A DNA stretch of 64,000 nt from Bradyrhizobium stylosanthis. Its GTDB lineage: Bacteria > Pseudomonadota > Alphaproteobacteria > Rhizobiales > Xanthobacteraceae. The DNA lies in assembly GCF_001641335.1 (NCBI RefSeq), contig NZ_LVEM01000001.1, positions 1,090,580 to 1,154,579 of the forward strand, written 5' to 3'. The notes under the pieces are model-generated. The model was given only the letters and a program-made list of their open reading frames with translations, was not told the origin of the DNA and searched no databases. Made by a program: the position numbers and the translations under genes. Positions 19,892-30,388 of the stretch are shown one piece after another. Position 1 is the first letter of the stretch, and the number at the start of each line of letters is the position of its first letter.

Positions 19892-21985
19892 ATGCAAAAG
19901 CAGCGTTCGGTCGCCCGTATCCTCGGGGCGGTGGTTGGGTCTCTCGGTCTCGTCCTCGTCGTCATCTCGGCCTACGCGCTGAAGCTCGCGGTCACGCGCT
20001 ACGCGGACAGCAACCGCATCGTCGCACTCACGATCGCCAGCCGCGACCTCACCAACACGCTGGTGATCTTTCGCCTGGAGCGCGGTGACACGCTCAGCTA
20101 TCTGGCATCGGCCGCGCCCGCGCCCGAGAGCGTCATGAACAGCCTCGCCGGACAGCGCGCCACCGTGCAGAAGAACTACGCGCAGGCCTTGCAGAGCCTC
20201 GCTGCGGTCGAAGCCCCCGGTCTTGCCGAAAAGCTCGACAAGCTCCGCGGCATCTGGGCCCAGCTCGAGGAGCTGCGGCCACGTTCGGTGACGGCTCTGA
20301 AGCAGGAGAAGGGCGCGCGCGAAGCCAGCCTGACGCCAAGCTGGGCCAAGGTCAGCGACGCCTATATGGACGCGATCGGCGACGTCACTGCCCATGTCGA
20401 CGGCGCGATGACGCTGATCGACCCCGTGGTCGATCGTCTGCTGATTGCCAAGCAGGCCTCCTGGCAGGCCCGCGCCAATGCCGGCCAGACCATCCTGGTC
20501 CAGTTCTCCTCGATCCTCGCCAACAAGACTTGGACGCCTGCGGACGGCGTCACCTTCGCCGACCTCCGCGGCCGCATCCAGCAGTCCTGGCTCGTGGTGC
20601 GCGACCTCAGCCCGAATGTGGCTTCGCCCGAGCTGCTCCAGGCGATCCGCAACGCGGAGCCGGAAATCTCCGGCGCGCTCAGCGACGAGCGCAACGCGAT
20701 CGCCACCAAGCTTCTTGCCGGCGAGCCCGCGGGCGTCGTCGGCATCGAGTACCGCGATCGCCAACTGGTCGGCGCCAACAATGTCGTCATCGTCACGCAG
20801 ACCGCGCTCGCCGACATGATTGCGCGGGCCGAGGAGGGCGCCTCACGGGCTCGCTTCAGCCTGATCCTGTTCGGCCTGCTCATGCCGGCCTCGCTGGCGC
20901 TGACGATCGGCGGTCTGATGCTGATGCGCAACCGCGTCACCCGGCCGCTGACCGCGATCACCGGTGTCATGACGCGTTTTGCCGCACATGATTTCGCCGG
21001 CGAAGTGCCCGGCCTCGATCGCAACGACGAGATCGGCCGCATGGCCGCTGCCTTGCAGGTGTTCAAGGATGCGATGATCAACGCCGAGCGCCTGTCGGGC
21101 GATCAGGCCGCCGAGCGCGCCGAGAAGGAGAAGCGCGCCTCCGATCTGTCCGGTCTCGTGCGGCAGTTCGAAAGCCGCGTCGGCCAGATGGTGCAGGCGC
21201 TGTCGAGCGCTTCGGGCGAGCTGGAGACGACGGCGCGCTCGATGTCGGGTACGGCGAGCGAAGCCCAGACCCAGGCCGGCTCGGCCTCGACCCTCGCCGA
21301 CCAGGTCGGCAGCGGTGTGCAGACCGTCGCAGCCGCGGCCGAGGAGCTCAACGCCTCCATTCGCGAGATCAACCGCCAGGTCGACCAGGCGACGCGCGCC
21401 ACCGAACAGGCGGTCGCCACGGTGAAGGAGACCGACACCACCATGCGCGCGCTTGCCGAAGGCGCCGACCGCATCGGCGAAGTGATCGGCCTGATCACCT
21501 CGATTGCCGGTCAGACCAACCTTTTGGCACTGAACGCGACCATCGAGGCCGCCCGCGCCGGCGAGTCCGGCAGGGGATTTGCGGTGGTGGCGAGCGAGGT
21601 GAAAAATCTCGCCTCGCAAACCGCGAAGGCGACCGAGGAGATCAGCAGCCAGATCACCGAGATCCAGGGCGCGACGCAGAAGGCGGTCGCGGCGATCGAC
21701 GGCATCGTCAAGACCATCGAGGAGGTCTCAAGCATCAACCGCGTCATCGCTGCCGCCATCGAGGAGCAGAACAAGGCCACTGCCGAGATCGCCAACACCG
21801 TGCAGCATACGGCGGAGGCGACCTCGACCGTGACGCGCAACATCGCCAGCGTCTCGTCGGCGGCGAGCGAGACCGGGCGTGCGGCCTCCGGTGTGCTGAA
21901 GGCGGCCGGCAATCTGTCGAGCCAGTCGACCTCGCTGACCTCGGAAGTCGATGGATTCATCAGCCAGGTGAGGGCGGTGGCGTAG
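19892..21985 (+). CDS. Methyl-accepting chemotaxis protein
   Basis: 697 residues from the ATG at 19892 ([11 protein letters not shown]); a TTG at 19847 is in frame. A transmembrane helix lies at about 10-32 and a second at about 325-348. Between them is a helical periplasmic sensor region of about 290 residues, not a Cache fold as far as I can see. A HAMP domain (about 350-405) and the signalling domain follow. The tip sequence is [21 protein letters not shown], the most conserved MCP element. No pentapeptide CheR tether is visible at the C-terminus. No che genes are nearby. Confidence 0.95.
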   Translation: MQKQRSVARILGAVVGSLGLVLVVISAYALKLAVTRYADSNRIVALTIASRDLTNTLVIFRLERGDTLSYLASAAPAPESVMNSLAGQRATVQKNYAQALQSLAAVEAPGLAEKLDKLRGIWAQLEELRPRSVTALKQEKGAREASLTPSWAKVSDAYMDAIGDVTAHVDGAMTLIDPVVDRLLIAKQASWQARANAGQTILVQFSSILANKTWTPADGVTFADLRGRIQQSWLVVRDLSPNVASPELLQAIRNAEPEISGALSDERNAIATKLLAGEPAGVVGIEYRDRQLVGANNVVIVTQTALADMIARAEEGASRARFSLILFGLLMPASLALTIGGLMLMRNRVTRPLTAITGVMTRFAAHDFAGEVPGLDRNDEIGRMAAALQVFKDAMINAERLSGDQAAERAEKEKRASDLSGLVRQFESRVGQMVQALSSASGELETTARSMSGTASEAQTQAGSASTLADQVGSGVQTVAAAAEELNASIREINRQVDQATRATEQAVATVKETDTTMRALAEGADRIGEVIGLITSIAGQTNLLALNATIEAARAGESGRGFAVVASEVKNLASQTAKATEEISSQITEIQGATQKAVAAIDGIVKTIEEVSSINRVIAAAIEEQNKATAEIANTVQHTAEATSTVTRNIASVSSAASETGRAASGVLKAAGNLSSQSTSLTSEVDGFISQVRAVA

Positions 21986-22133
21986 CGCTGCCGGACAGAC
22001 CGGCCGGCTTCGGAAGGCCGTCGCGGCGTCAGGCTGCGGCGGCCTTCGTCGTTTCGCGTCACCGTGTCACGCGCGCTTCGGTATGCATGGCACGCGAATT
22101 GCTTCGATTTTGGGCAAATCGAGGTGTGAGACC

Positions 22134-24008
22134 GTGGACGCCCAGACCAGCCGTTCCGCCAGCGCAGCCAGCACGCCCCGCCCGACCGGATATCCTACCA
22201 GGCCACCGCTGCGGCGTTTCCTGACGGATTGCCACGAGGAATTCCGCACCAACAATTCCGGCGAGCTCGCCGACTACATCCCCGAGTTGAAGCGCGCCAA
22301 TCCCGATCATTTCGGTATCGCGCTCGTCACCATCGACGGTCACGTTTACGAGGTCGGCGACAGCGACGTCCCGTTCACGATCCAGTCGGTGTCGAAGGCT
22401 TTCGTGTTCGCGCTGGCGCTGGAGATGGTCGGCGAGGCGCGGGTCGCGGCCACCATCGGCGTCGAGCCGAGCGGCGAGGCGTTCAATTCGATCCGCCTCA
22501 CCAACGACAACCGTCCTTTCAATCCCATGGTCAATGCCGGCGCGATCGCCTGCTCGGGCCTGATCTACGAGGTGGAGGGGAAGGGGGCCTTCGAGCGAGT
22601 CCGCTCAAAGCTCAGCCAGTTCGCCGGCCGCGAGCTCGGCGTGGACGAGGCCGTGCACGCCTCGGAGACCGCGACCGGCAACCGCAACCGCGCGATCGCC
22701 TGGCTGCTGCGGAATTACGCGGTGCTGCCTGACGACGTCGACGCGGTGCTCGATGTCTATTTCCGCCAATGCGCGATCCTGGTTACCGCCCGCGATCTCG
22801 CGGTGATGGCGGCAACGCTCGCCAATCGCGGCATCAATCCGGTCACGGGCGTTCAGGTGATCACGCCGCACATCGTCGCGCGCACGCTGTCGGTGATGAC
22901 GAGTTCGGGCATGTACGACTATGCCGGCGAGTGGACCTATCGCGTCGGCATCCCCGCCAAGAGCGGCGTCGGCGGCGGCATCGTCGCGGCGCTGCCTTCG
23001 CAGCTCGGGCTCGGCACCTTCTCGCCGCTGCTCGACAACCATTTCAACAGCGTGCGCGGCCTCAAGGTCTGCGAGGCGCTGTCGGCGCGGTTCGACCTGC
23101 ACATGCTCAACCGCAACGCGGACGTACGCACCAGCATCATGGCGGATTACGACGTCTACGGCATCTCCTCGCGACGCAGCCGCCAGCCGCACGAGCAGCA
23201 GATCCTCGACGAGCGCCACAGCGACATCCGTGTGCTCGAGCTGGTCGGTGCGATGAATTTCGGAACCATCGACTACGTCACGCGAAGGCTCACCACCGAG
23301 CCGCCGAACGCACCGCTCCTGATCATCGATTTCCGCCGTGTCCCCGACATCACCGCCGCCGGCGCGGAGCTGCTCGGCGAGACGCTGACCGCCCTCGGCC
23401 ATGCCGGCGTCACCGCCATCTTGTCCGGTTTCGAGGAGGCCTCGGCGGTGTGGAGCGCGATCGCCGCGCGCACGACCGAGCCGCGACGGCTGCGCCGCTT
23501 CGCGCTGCTCGACGATGCCATCGAATGGGCCGAGGATCAGGTGATCTACCGGTTCGGCGGCTTCACCGACATCAAGGAGAATGCGCATCTCGGCGAGCAG
23601 GCACTGCTTGCCGAGCTCGACGCGGAGGAGATTGCCGCGATCGTCAAGCTCTCGACCACGCGGCACTACGCGGCCGGCCAGCGCATCATCGCCGCCGGCG
23701 AGCCCGCCAATTCGCTGTTCTTTCTCCAGAGCGGGATGGTCAGCGTGAAGCTGCGCAGCGGCGTGCGGCTGGCCTCGCTCGGCCCCGGCATGGAATTCGG
23801 CGAGATGGCGATCCTGGAGCAAAGCCGCAGCGCCGACGTTCTCGCCGATACGCCGGTCACCTGCCTCGAACTGCCGCTCGACAGCTTTGCCGACTACCGC
23901 CGCCTGCATCCCGAGACGTCGCTGAAGATCATGCGCAACCTCGCCGCGATCCTGGCGCGGCGGCTGGTCGCGGCGAATGCCAAGGTCGATCTGCTCAGCG
24001 CGTACTAG
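22134..24008 (+). CDS. glsA: Glutaminase fused to STAS and cyclic-nucleotide-binding domains
   Basis: About 624 residues from a GTG with GAGGTG upstream; an ATG at 22083 is also in frame. The first ~310 residues are a serine-dependent glutaminase A (glutamine to glutamate plus ammonia). It has the nucleophile Ser in QSVSKAF, then PFNPMVNAGAI, and YAGEWTYRVGIPAKSGVGGG. A STAS (anti-sigma antagonist-like) domain follows at about 355-470 (RVPDITAAGAELLGE). A cyclic-nucleotide-binding domain (about 490-610) has AAGEPANSLFFLQSGMVSV and GPGMEFGEMAIL. A bare glutaminase is about 310 residues, so about half this protein is added regulatory module. The fusion implies control by cAMP/cGMP or protein partners, which is inference. 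Confidence 0.93.
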   Translation: MDAQTSRSASAASTPRPTGYPTRPPLRRFLTDCHEEFRTNNSGELADYIPELKRANPDHFGIALVTIDGHVYEVGDSDVPFTIQSVSKAFVFALALEMVGEARVAATIGVEPSGEAFNSIRLTNDNRPFNPMVNAGAIACSGLIYEVEGKGAFERVRSKLSQFAGRELGVDEAVHASETATGNRNRAIAWLLRNYAVLPDDVDAVLDVYFRQCAILVTARDLAVMAATLANRGINPVTGVQVITPHIVARTLSVMTSSGMYDYAGEWTYRVGIPAKSGVGGGIVAALPSQLGLGTFSPLLDNHFNSVRGLKVCEALSARFDLHMLNRNADVRTSIMADYDVYGISSRRSRQPHEQQILDERHSDIRVLELVGAMNFGTIDYVTRRLTTEPPNAPLLIIDFRRVPDITAAGAELLGETLTALGHAGVTAILSGFEEASAVWSAIAARTTEPRRLRRFALLDDAIEWAEDQVIYRFGGFTDIKENAHLGEQALLAELDAEEIAAIVKLSTTRHYAAGQRIIAAGEPANSLFFLQSGMVSVKLRSGVRLASLGPGMEFGEMAILEQSRSADVLADTPVTCLELPLDSFADYRRLHPETSLKIMRNLAAILARRLVAANAKVDLLSAY

Positions 24009-24116
24009 CCCTTGGACTCGCAAGCTTGTTGGGCAGATCGCGCGTCACTCGGACGCCGGTAAGGATACTTTTGCACCTACTCAATCAGACAGCTGGCCGC
24101 CCCGATGAAGCGAGCC

Positions 24117-24758
24117 CTACAATCCCGGTGATCGCGCCGCCCAAGCCTTGGTGCCTTGGCAGCTTTCCATCGCTCGGGCATAGGCAGGGCGTGCCGTCGT
24201 GCGAGCGAGATAATCCCGCTCGGTAGATCCGGGGACGTAGTTGCCAGTTCGCAGGCCGAGCAGGAGCGCGTAGCTCACCGAGATATCGGCAGCGGTGAAT
24301 CGATCGCCGGCGAGATAGGGGCAATCGGTGAGGCGGCGGATAACCAACCCCAGCCGACTCTCGAAAGTCTCGTGTGCCCAACAGGTAACCCGGGCATTTC
24401 GCTCGGCTTCGGGCGCCAGTTGGCGACCGACAAGGACGGCGTTCATCGGCCCGGCGAGCCCGGCCTCGCCCAAGTGGAGAAATTGCAGATAGGAGGCGAA
24501 GGCGGGATCGCCCGGGGCGACGGCAAGCGAACCTGAGCCGTAGCGGGCGAGCAGGTATTCAAGGATCGCGATCGATTCGACCATGATCGTCTCGCCGTCC
24601 TGCAGCGCGGGAATGAAGCCTGCGGGGTTGATCGCGAGGAAATCGCCATCATTCTCGACTGCGAACAGATCGACCGGGCGCAGCCGATAAGCCAACCCTA
24701 GTTCCTCAAGCAGCCAGACAACACGGAAGCCACGACCTTCGCCATAGACAGTGAGCAT
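24117..24758 (-). CDS. Glutathione S-transferase family protein
   Basis: 213 residues. The N-terminal thioredoxin-like domain (1-80) has NPAGFIPALQDGETIMVES, with the Glu-Ser pair that binds the glutathione gamma-glutamyl group. The helical C-terminal domain (about 90-205) has the RFTAADISVSYALLLG N-capping box. It probably conjugates or reduces electrophilic substrates in the cytosol. It is convergent with the glutaminase fusion. The substrate is not predictable. Confidence 0.92.
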   Translation of the reverse strand: MLTVYGEGRGFRVVWLLEELGLAYRLRPVDLFAVENDGDFLAINPAGFIPALQDGETIMVESIAILEYLLARYGSGSLAVAPGDPAFASYLQFLHLGEAGLAGPMNAVLVGRQLAPEAERNARVTCWAHETFESRLGLVIRRLTDCPYLAGDRFTAADISVSYALLLGLRTGNYVPGSTERDYLARTTARPAYARAMESCQGTKAWAARSPGL

Positions 24759-24914
24759 CGTTAAGCGCTCCTAGACTGGGCTGGACATACTACCGGCGAA
24801 CGCGAACATCGATCGGCTATGGGGGCCAGAAATTCGTCGCGCTGGGTCCCGGCTCTGCGGAGCAGCGTTGCACGCTGCACCGCGTCCGGGACACGAGCAG
24901 GAGTTAGGCTCGCC

Positions 24915-25712
24915 TTAGTTCGCGCCGGCAGCCGGGATCGGCTCCATGCCGCTTGCGATGATCGCTTCGCGGGCGGCGGGGGACGCCAGGAACTTGATCA
25001 GGGCACGGCCTGCCTCGGGCTCCTTCGAAGCGGTCGCGATTCCCGCCGAGAAGATCGTGATCTTCTGCAATTCGTTCGGCAGGGGACCCACGATGTCGAT
25101 ACCCTTCACCGGCTTCAACTCGCTGATCTGCTGGAAGCCGAGCTCGGCCTCGCCATGCGCGACGATCTCGCCGACCGGCGTTGCCGGAATCTTGCGTGCC
25201 TTGTCCTTCATGGCCTCGGTGATGCCGAGCTTGTCGAACATCTCGGTCGAGACGTAGACGCCGCTGGCGCTGTCGGAATAGGCGATCGTCTTCGCTGCCA
25301 GCAGCGCGCGCTTCACCGCATCCACCGAACTGATGTCCGGCTTCGGCGCGCCCGATTTCACGGCGACGCCGATCGGCGACTTTGTCAGGTCGACCTGGCT
25401 GCCGGCGACGACCTTGCCCTTGCTCGCGAGGTCGTTGAGGGCATAGCCCACCATGATCAGGACGTCGGCGGGCTCGCCGCGCTCGAGCCTCACCGGGATC
25501 GCATTCGCGGTCGTTCCCATCGACGGGCCATATTCCGTCAGCACCTTGTTGCCGGTCGCCTTCTCGAATTCCGGTACAAGCGCCTTGTAGGCCGCCGTCA
25601 GGCCCCCGGAGATCATGACCCGGACCTCGGCAGCGTCGGCCGCGCCGGTGAACCAGAGGGCGCCCACAAGACCGAGAGCAAGGTTACGGAAAGTCGCTGA
25701 CGTCGATTTCAT
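24915..25712 (-). CDS. ModA-like periplasmic substrate-binding protein (orphan)
   Basis: 265 residues from the ATG at 25712. A Sec signal peptide ends near residue 27 (TGAADAAEV). The mature part follows the type II periplasmic fold of molybdate-binding ModA proteins: VRVMISGGLTAAYKALVPEFE, GEPADVLIM, and the SDSASGVYVSTEMFDKLGI region. No permease or ATPase genes adjoin it, so it is an orphan binding protein and may not bind molybdate. It follows queF by 20 bases on the same strand. The frame also stays open upstream through queF, which is a coincidence of frame. Confidence 0.85.
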   Translation of the reverse strand: MKSTSATFRNLALGLVGALWFTGAADAAEVRVMISGGLTAAYKALVPEFEKATGNKVLTEYGPSMGTTANAIPVRLERGEPADVLIMVGYALNDLASKGKVVAGSQVDLTKSPIGVAVKSGAPKPDISSVDAVKRALLAAKTIAYSDSASGVYVSTEMFDKLGITEAMKDKARKIPATPVGEIVAHGEAELGFQQISELKPVKGIDIVGPLPNELQKITIFSAGIATASKEPEAGRALIKFLASPAAREAIIASGMEPIPAAGAN

Positions 25713-25732
25713 TGTTCTTGTTCTCCTTGTGA

Positions 25733-26221
25733 CTAGCCTCGCCCGCGATAGGGCGCGACGCCTTGCTCCGGCACCCAGAGTCCCTTCGGCACGCGGCCGG
25801 TCTGCCAGAATACGTCGATCGGGATGCCGCCGCGCGGATACCAGTAGCCGCCGATGCGCAGCCATTTCGGCTTGATCTCCGAGGCAATGCGCTTGCCGAT
25901 CATGACCGTGCAGTCCTCGTGGAAGGCGCCGTGATTGCGGAAGCTCGCGATGTAGAGTTTCAGCGACTTCGACTCCAGCAGCCATTGGCCGGGCGCGTAG
26001 TCGATCATCAGATGCGCGAAATCGGGCTGGCCCGTGACCGGGCAGAGCGAGGTGAATTCCGGCACGGTGAAACGGACCAGATAATCGGTGCCTGCTTGTG
26101 GATTGGGCACGCGGTCGAGCCTGGCCTTTTCGGGTGCATCCGGCCATTCCACGGCGCGGCCGAGCTGCAAAGACGCTGACTTGGCTGGTGAGTTGTTCGA
26201 TTTGCTGGGCTTTTTCGACAT
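25733..26221 (-). CDS. queF: NADPH-dependent 7-cyano-7-deazaguanine reductase
   Basis: 162 residues, the short (unimodular) QueF. It reduces preQ0 to preQ1 in queuosine tRNA modification. The catalytic Cys is in [13 protein letters not shown], the QueF motif is ESKSLKLY, and the conserved His/Glu are in NHGAFHEDC. The first ~16 residues are Ser/Lys/Asn-rich. It is divergent from eno and precedes the ModA-like gene. No preQ1 riboswitch was noticed upstream. Confidence 0.96.
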   Translation of the reverse strand: MSKKPSKSNNSPAKSASLQLGRAVEWPDAPEKARLDRVPNPQAGTDYLVRFTVPEFTSLCPVTGQPDFAHLMIDYAPGQWLLESKSLKLYIASFRNHGAFHEDCTVMIGKRIASEIKPKWLRIGGYWYPRGGIPIDVFWQTGRVPKGLWVPEQGVAPYRGRG

Positions 26222-26302
26222 CGGTCCGCCTCCGTGGCGCCCTCTTAGCCAATCATGCGGGGAACGTCACCCGGCCTTTTCCGCTTCGATGCATTGCGGT
26301 AG

Positions 26303-27631
<1,329 letters not shown>

Positions 27632-27665
27632 GCCGGCGCCTCGACAAACACAGGGGAGGATCGAC

Positions 27666-28799
27666 ATGAGCGACGGCAACACCGGCCTGCAACTGCGTTC
27701 GCTGATCAAGAAGAGCGGCGAGCTGGAGATCTCGCTCGTCGACGTGCCGACCCCCGAGCCCGCCGCGGACGAGGTCGTCGTCCGCGTCGAGGCGGCGCCG
27801 ATCAACCCGTCCGACCTCGGACTGCTTGTCGGCGCGGCCGACATGAGCACGGCCAGGGCGTCCGGCACGAAAGCGGCGCCAATCATCACGGCGACCGTGC
27901 CGCAAGGCGCGATGCGTGCGATGGGCGCCCGGCTCGACCAGTCCCTGCCGGTCGGCAATGAAGGCGCCGGTGTTGTCGTCAAAACCGGCTCGTCGGATGC
28001 CGCGAAGGCGCTGATGGGCAAGACGGTCGCGATGATCGGCGGCGCCATGTATTCGCAGTACCGGACCATGAAGGTCAGGGATTGCCAGCCGCTGCCCGAG
28101 GGCACCACGGCGGCGGAGGGCGCATCCTGGTTCGTGAATCCGCTCACCGCGCTCGGCATGACCGAGACCATGCGGCGCGAAGGGCACAAGGCCCTGGTGC
28201 ACACCGCGGCCGCCTCCAATCTCGGCCAGATGCTCAACAAGATCTGCCTCGCCGACGGCATCCCGCTGGTCAACATCGTGCGCAGCAAGGAGCAGGCGGA
28301 GATCCTGAAGAAGATCGGCGCCAAACACGTCGTCGATTCCAGCGTGCCGAGCTTCCTCGACGATCTCACCAATGCGCTGGTCGAGACTGGCGCCACGATC
28401 GCCTTCGACGCCATCGGCGGCGGCAAGCTTGCCGGCGACATCCTCAATTGCATGGAAGTCGCGATCAACAAGACCGCCAAGGAATACAGCCGTTACGGCT
28501 CCAGCGTGCACAAGCAGGTCTATGTCTACGGCGCGCTCGACGTCCGTCCGATCGAGCTGCCGCGCGGCTTCGGCATGGCCTGGGGCGTCGGCGGCTGGCT
28601 CCTGACCCCGTTCCTCCAGAAGATCGGGCCCGCCGATATCGGACGGCTGCGCCAGCGCGTGGTGAGCGAGCTGAAGACCACCTTCGCCAGCCACTACACC
28701 AAGGTGGTGTCGCTGTCCGAGGCACTCGATCCCGCCAACGTCGCGGTCTACGCCAAACGCGCCACCGGCGAAAAATTCCTCATCAACCCAAATAAATAA
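27666..28799 (+). CDS. Zinc-type/quinone oxidoreductase-like MDR dehydrogenase
   Basis: 377 residues, preceded by GGGGAGGA. It has the medium-chain dehydrogenase/reductase layout. A GroES-like N-terminal domain has INPSDLGLLVG and the VGNEGAGVVV turn. A Rossmann domain follows near ALVHTAAASNLGQML and KIGAKHVVDSS. The structural and catalytic zinc cysteines of alcohol dehydrogenases are absent, so it is closer to NADPH:quinone reductases or enoyl reductases. The substrate is unknown. It probably shares a transcript with eno. Confidence 0.85.
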   Translation: MSDGNTGLQLRSLIKKSGELEISLVDVPTPEPAADEVVVRVEAAPINPSDLGLLVGAADMSTARASGTKAAPIITATVPQGAMRAMGARLDQSLPVGNEGAGVVVKTGSSDAAKALMGKTVAMIGGAMYSQYRTMKVRDCQPLPEGTTAAEGASWFVNPLTALGMTETMRREGHKALVHTAAASNLGQMLNKICLADGIPLVNIVRSKEQAEILKKIGAKHVVDSSVPSFLDDLTNALVETGATIAFDAIGGGKLAGDILNCMEVAINKTAKEYSRYGSSVHKQVYVYGALDVRPIELPRGFGMAWGVGGWLLTPFLQKIGPADIGRLRQRVVSELKTTFASHYTKVVSLSEALDPANVAVYAKRATGEKFLINPNK

Positions 28800-28838
28800 T
28801 CGTGATGTGCTGCGGCACGTCACCGAAAGAAGGTCTTG

Positions 28839-28907
28839 CCTTCTGAGCGAAGCGGGAGATTATTCCGCCGCCTTTGAAAGCGGAAAAACCGCAAGGCGCT
28901 CAGAAGG
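28839..28907 (+). promoter_or_regulatory. Structured 5' leader upstream of the Tat-exported MBL-fold gene
   Basis: CCTTCTGAGCG (28839-28849) is perfectly complementary to CGCTCAGAAGG (28897-28907), an 11-bp long-range stem with 47 bases between the arms. A smaller hairpin GCGG-AAAAA-CCGC (28880-28892) sits inside. The right arm runs directly into the AAGGGGA ribosome binding site of the gene at 28918. The stem could therefore hide the site and make translation conditional. The structure is seen in the sequence; the regulatory role is inference. Confidence 0.5.
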
Positions 28908-28917
28908 GGACCTCTCC

Positions 28918-29916
28918 ATGACTGATCTCAATCGTCGTCATCTGCTCGCAGGCGCCGCCGCCATCGGCGCGGCTGCCGCCACCGGGCTTCGCCCGACCAT
29001 CGCCAATGCCGCAGTGCCGCAAGCCGGCACGCAGGCGCCGGGCTTCTATCGCTACAAGGTCGGCAGCCTCGAATGCACCTCGATCAATGACGGTGCGCGC
29101 ACCTTCCCGATGCCCGACAAATTCGTCGTCAACGCGCCGAAGGAAGAGGCCGCAGCCGCCGGCGAGGCGGCCTACATGCCCAAGGGCATGGTCACGGTGC
29201 CGTTCAACCCGCAGCTCATCAACACCGGCTCCAAGCTGGTGCTGATCGACACCGGCAACGGCGTCGCCAATCTCGAGCCCAGCAAGGGCGCGGTCGGCCG
29301 CACGTTGCAGAACCTCCAGGCTGCCGGCGTCGACCCGAAGAGCATCGACATCGTGCTGCTGTCGCATCTGCACCCCGACCACACCAACGGCATCCGCCTC
29401 GCCGACGGCGCGCTCGCGTTCCCGAACGCGGAGATCATGGTGCCGGGCAAGGACTGGGAGTTCTGGACCAGCGAGGACAACACGGCGAAGGCCGAGTCCA
29501 ACCCGATGATGAAGAACTACTTCGCCAACGTGAAGAAGACCTTCGCGGGCCTGGAGTCCAAGGTCACGAAATACGAGTGGGGCAAGGAGGTCGCGCCCGG
29601 CATCACCTCGATCGCGACGCCGGGCCACACGCCGGGCCACACCTCGTTTGCGGTCGCCTCGGGCGATGCGAAGGTGCTGATCCAGTCCGACGTCACCAAC
29701 ATTCCGGAATTCTTCCTGCGCAATCCGGACTGGCACGTGATGTTCGACGCCGACGCCGCCATGGCGCAGGCGACGCGCCACAAGTTCTACGACATGGCGG
29801 CGGCCGAGAAGGCCACCGTGATCGGCTTCCACTTCACCTTCCCCTCGGTCGGTCACGTCGAGAAGGACGGTGCCAAGTACCGCCTGATCCCGTCGGCGTG
29901 GAATCCGACGATCTGA
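28918..29916 (+). CDS. Tat-exported metallo-beta-lactamase-fold hydrolase
   Basis: 332 residues from the ATG after AAGGGGA. The N-terminus carries a Tat-type signal (NRRHLLAGAA, then a Gly/Ala-rich hydrophobic stretch) with a cut expected near residue 31. The zinc-binding HxHxDH motif is intact at residues 150-155 (SHLHPDH), and further ligands are in TPGHTPGHTSF and IQSDV. It resembles the lactonase/quorum-quenching branch of the superfamily, but lactonase, esterase and other hydrolases look alike at this level. Export through Tat implies folding with metal before export. It has its own structured leader and terminator, so it is likely a single-gene unit. Confidence 0.92.
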   Translation: MTDLNRRHLLAGAAAIGAAAATGLRPTIANAAVPQAGTQAPGFYRYKVGSLECTSINDGARTFPMPDKFVVNAPKEEAAAAGEAAYMPKGMVTVPFNPQLINTGSKLVLIDTGNGVANLEPSKGAVGRTLQNLQAAGVDPKSIDIVLLSHLHPDHTNGIRLADGALAFPNAEIMVPGKDWEFWTSEDNTAKAESNPMMKNYFANVKKTFAGLESKVTKYEWGKEVAPGITSIATPGHTPGHTSFAVASGDAKVLIQSDVTNIPEFFLRNPDWHVMFDADAAMAQATRHKFYDMAAAEKATVIGFHFTFPSVGHVEKDGAKYRLIPSAWNPTI

Positions 29917-29942
29917 TCCGAACCACGAAGTTGCGCGAAACG

Positions 29943-29973
29943 TCAGGCCGCCTCTTGGCGGCCTGATTGTTTT
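29943..29973 (+). terminator. Rho-independent terminator of the MBL-fold gene
   Basis: TCAGGCCGCC (29943-29952) and GGCGGCCTGA (29957-29966) form a perfect 10-bp stem with a 4-base TCTT loop. It is followed by TTGTTTT (29967-29973), a classic intrinsic terminator 27 bases after the stop codon. Confidence 0.93.
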
Positions 29974-30388
29974 GGAGCGGAACTGCCTGTTCGAACAAAA
30001 TGTCGAAAACAACCCCATGCACAGTAGAAATCGCGAGTGATTTCAGTGCTTCGCTAAAACCGAATGGAAATTTGCGCCGTCGGGCAAAACAGGGCTAGTC
30101 TGCAAGGGTGGACAGGCGCGGCGGTTAGCGGTTTTCGAGGCCCGGAGGGAGCCGACGGGCCGGCGCAAGGCGCCCGCCGATGACAGGCTCCGCGCACTCC
30201 GGGGCCACTGCATCCGGCTCGATCGGTCCCGGATTACGCTTTGCTCCATCCGGGCTACGCTGGGCCTCAATGACCACTTTCGCGAAACTCAGCGTTTCCA
30301 AATCGCGCCGGTTCATGCACTTGCATCCATCGCGGCAGATCGATTAAGTGCCGCCCGGCACTCCCGCTCTAGCCCTCGAGGACATTCC
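29974..30388. other. Intergenic region with a dispersed repeat
   Basis: About 415 bases between the terminator and the FMN reductase gene with no convincing gene. Its second half contains the repeat at 30221-30271. The first part (29974-30110) is less GC-rich and shows no recognisable element. Confidence 0.5.
30221..30271. repeat. Bradyrhizobium-type intergenic repeat (spurious peptide SPDGAKRNPG on the minus strand)
   Basis: The sequence CCCGGATTACGC, a short spacer, then TCCGGGCTACGC is, from memory, a dispersed repeat widely found between genes in Bradyrhizobium. Read on the minus strand it gives the peptide SPDGAKRNPG that recurs in over-predicted proteins. The two halves are imperfect direct repeats. 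Only one copy is seen here. Confidence 0.6.

Noticed and set aside
25713..26252. Upstream extension of the ModA-like frame across queF
   Set aside because: The extension is out of frame with queF, which is complete; the true start at 25712 begins a signal peptide.
30125..30316. 63-residue minus-strand frame containing SPDGAKRNPG
   Set aside because: This is the well-known false protein encoded by a dispersed intergenic repeat.
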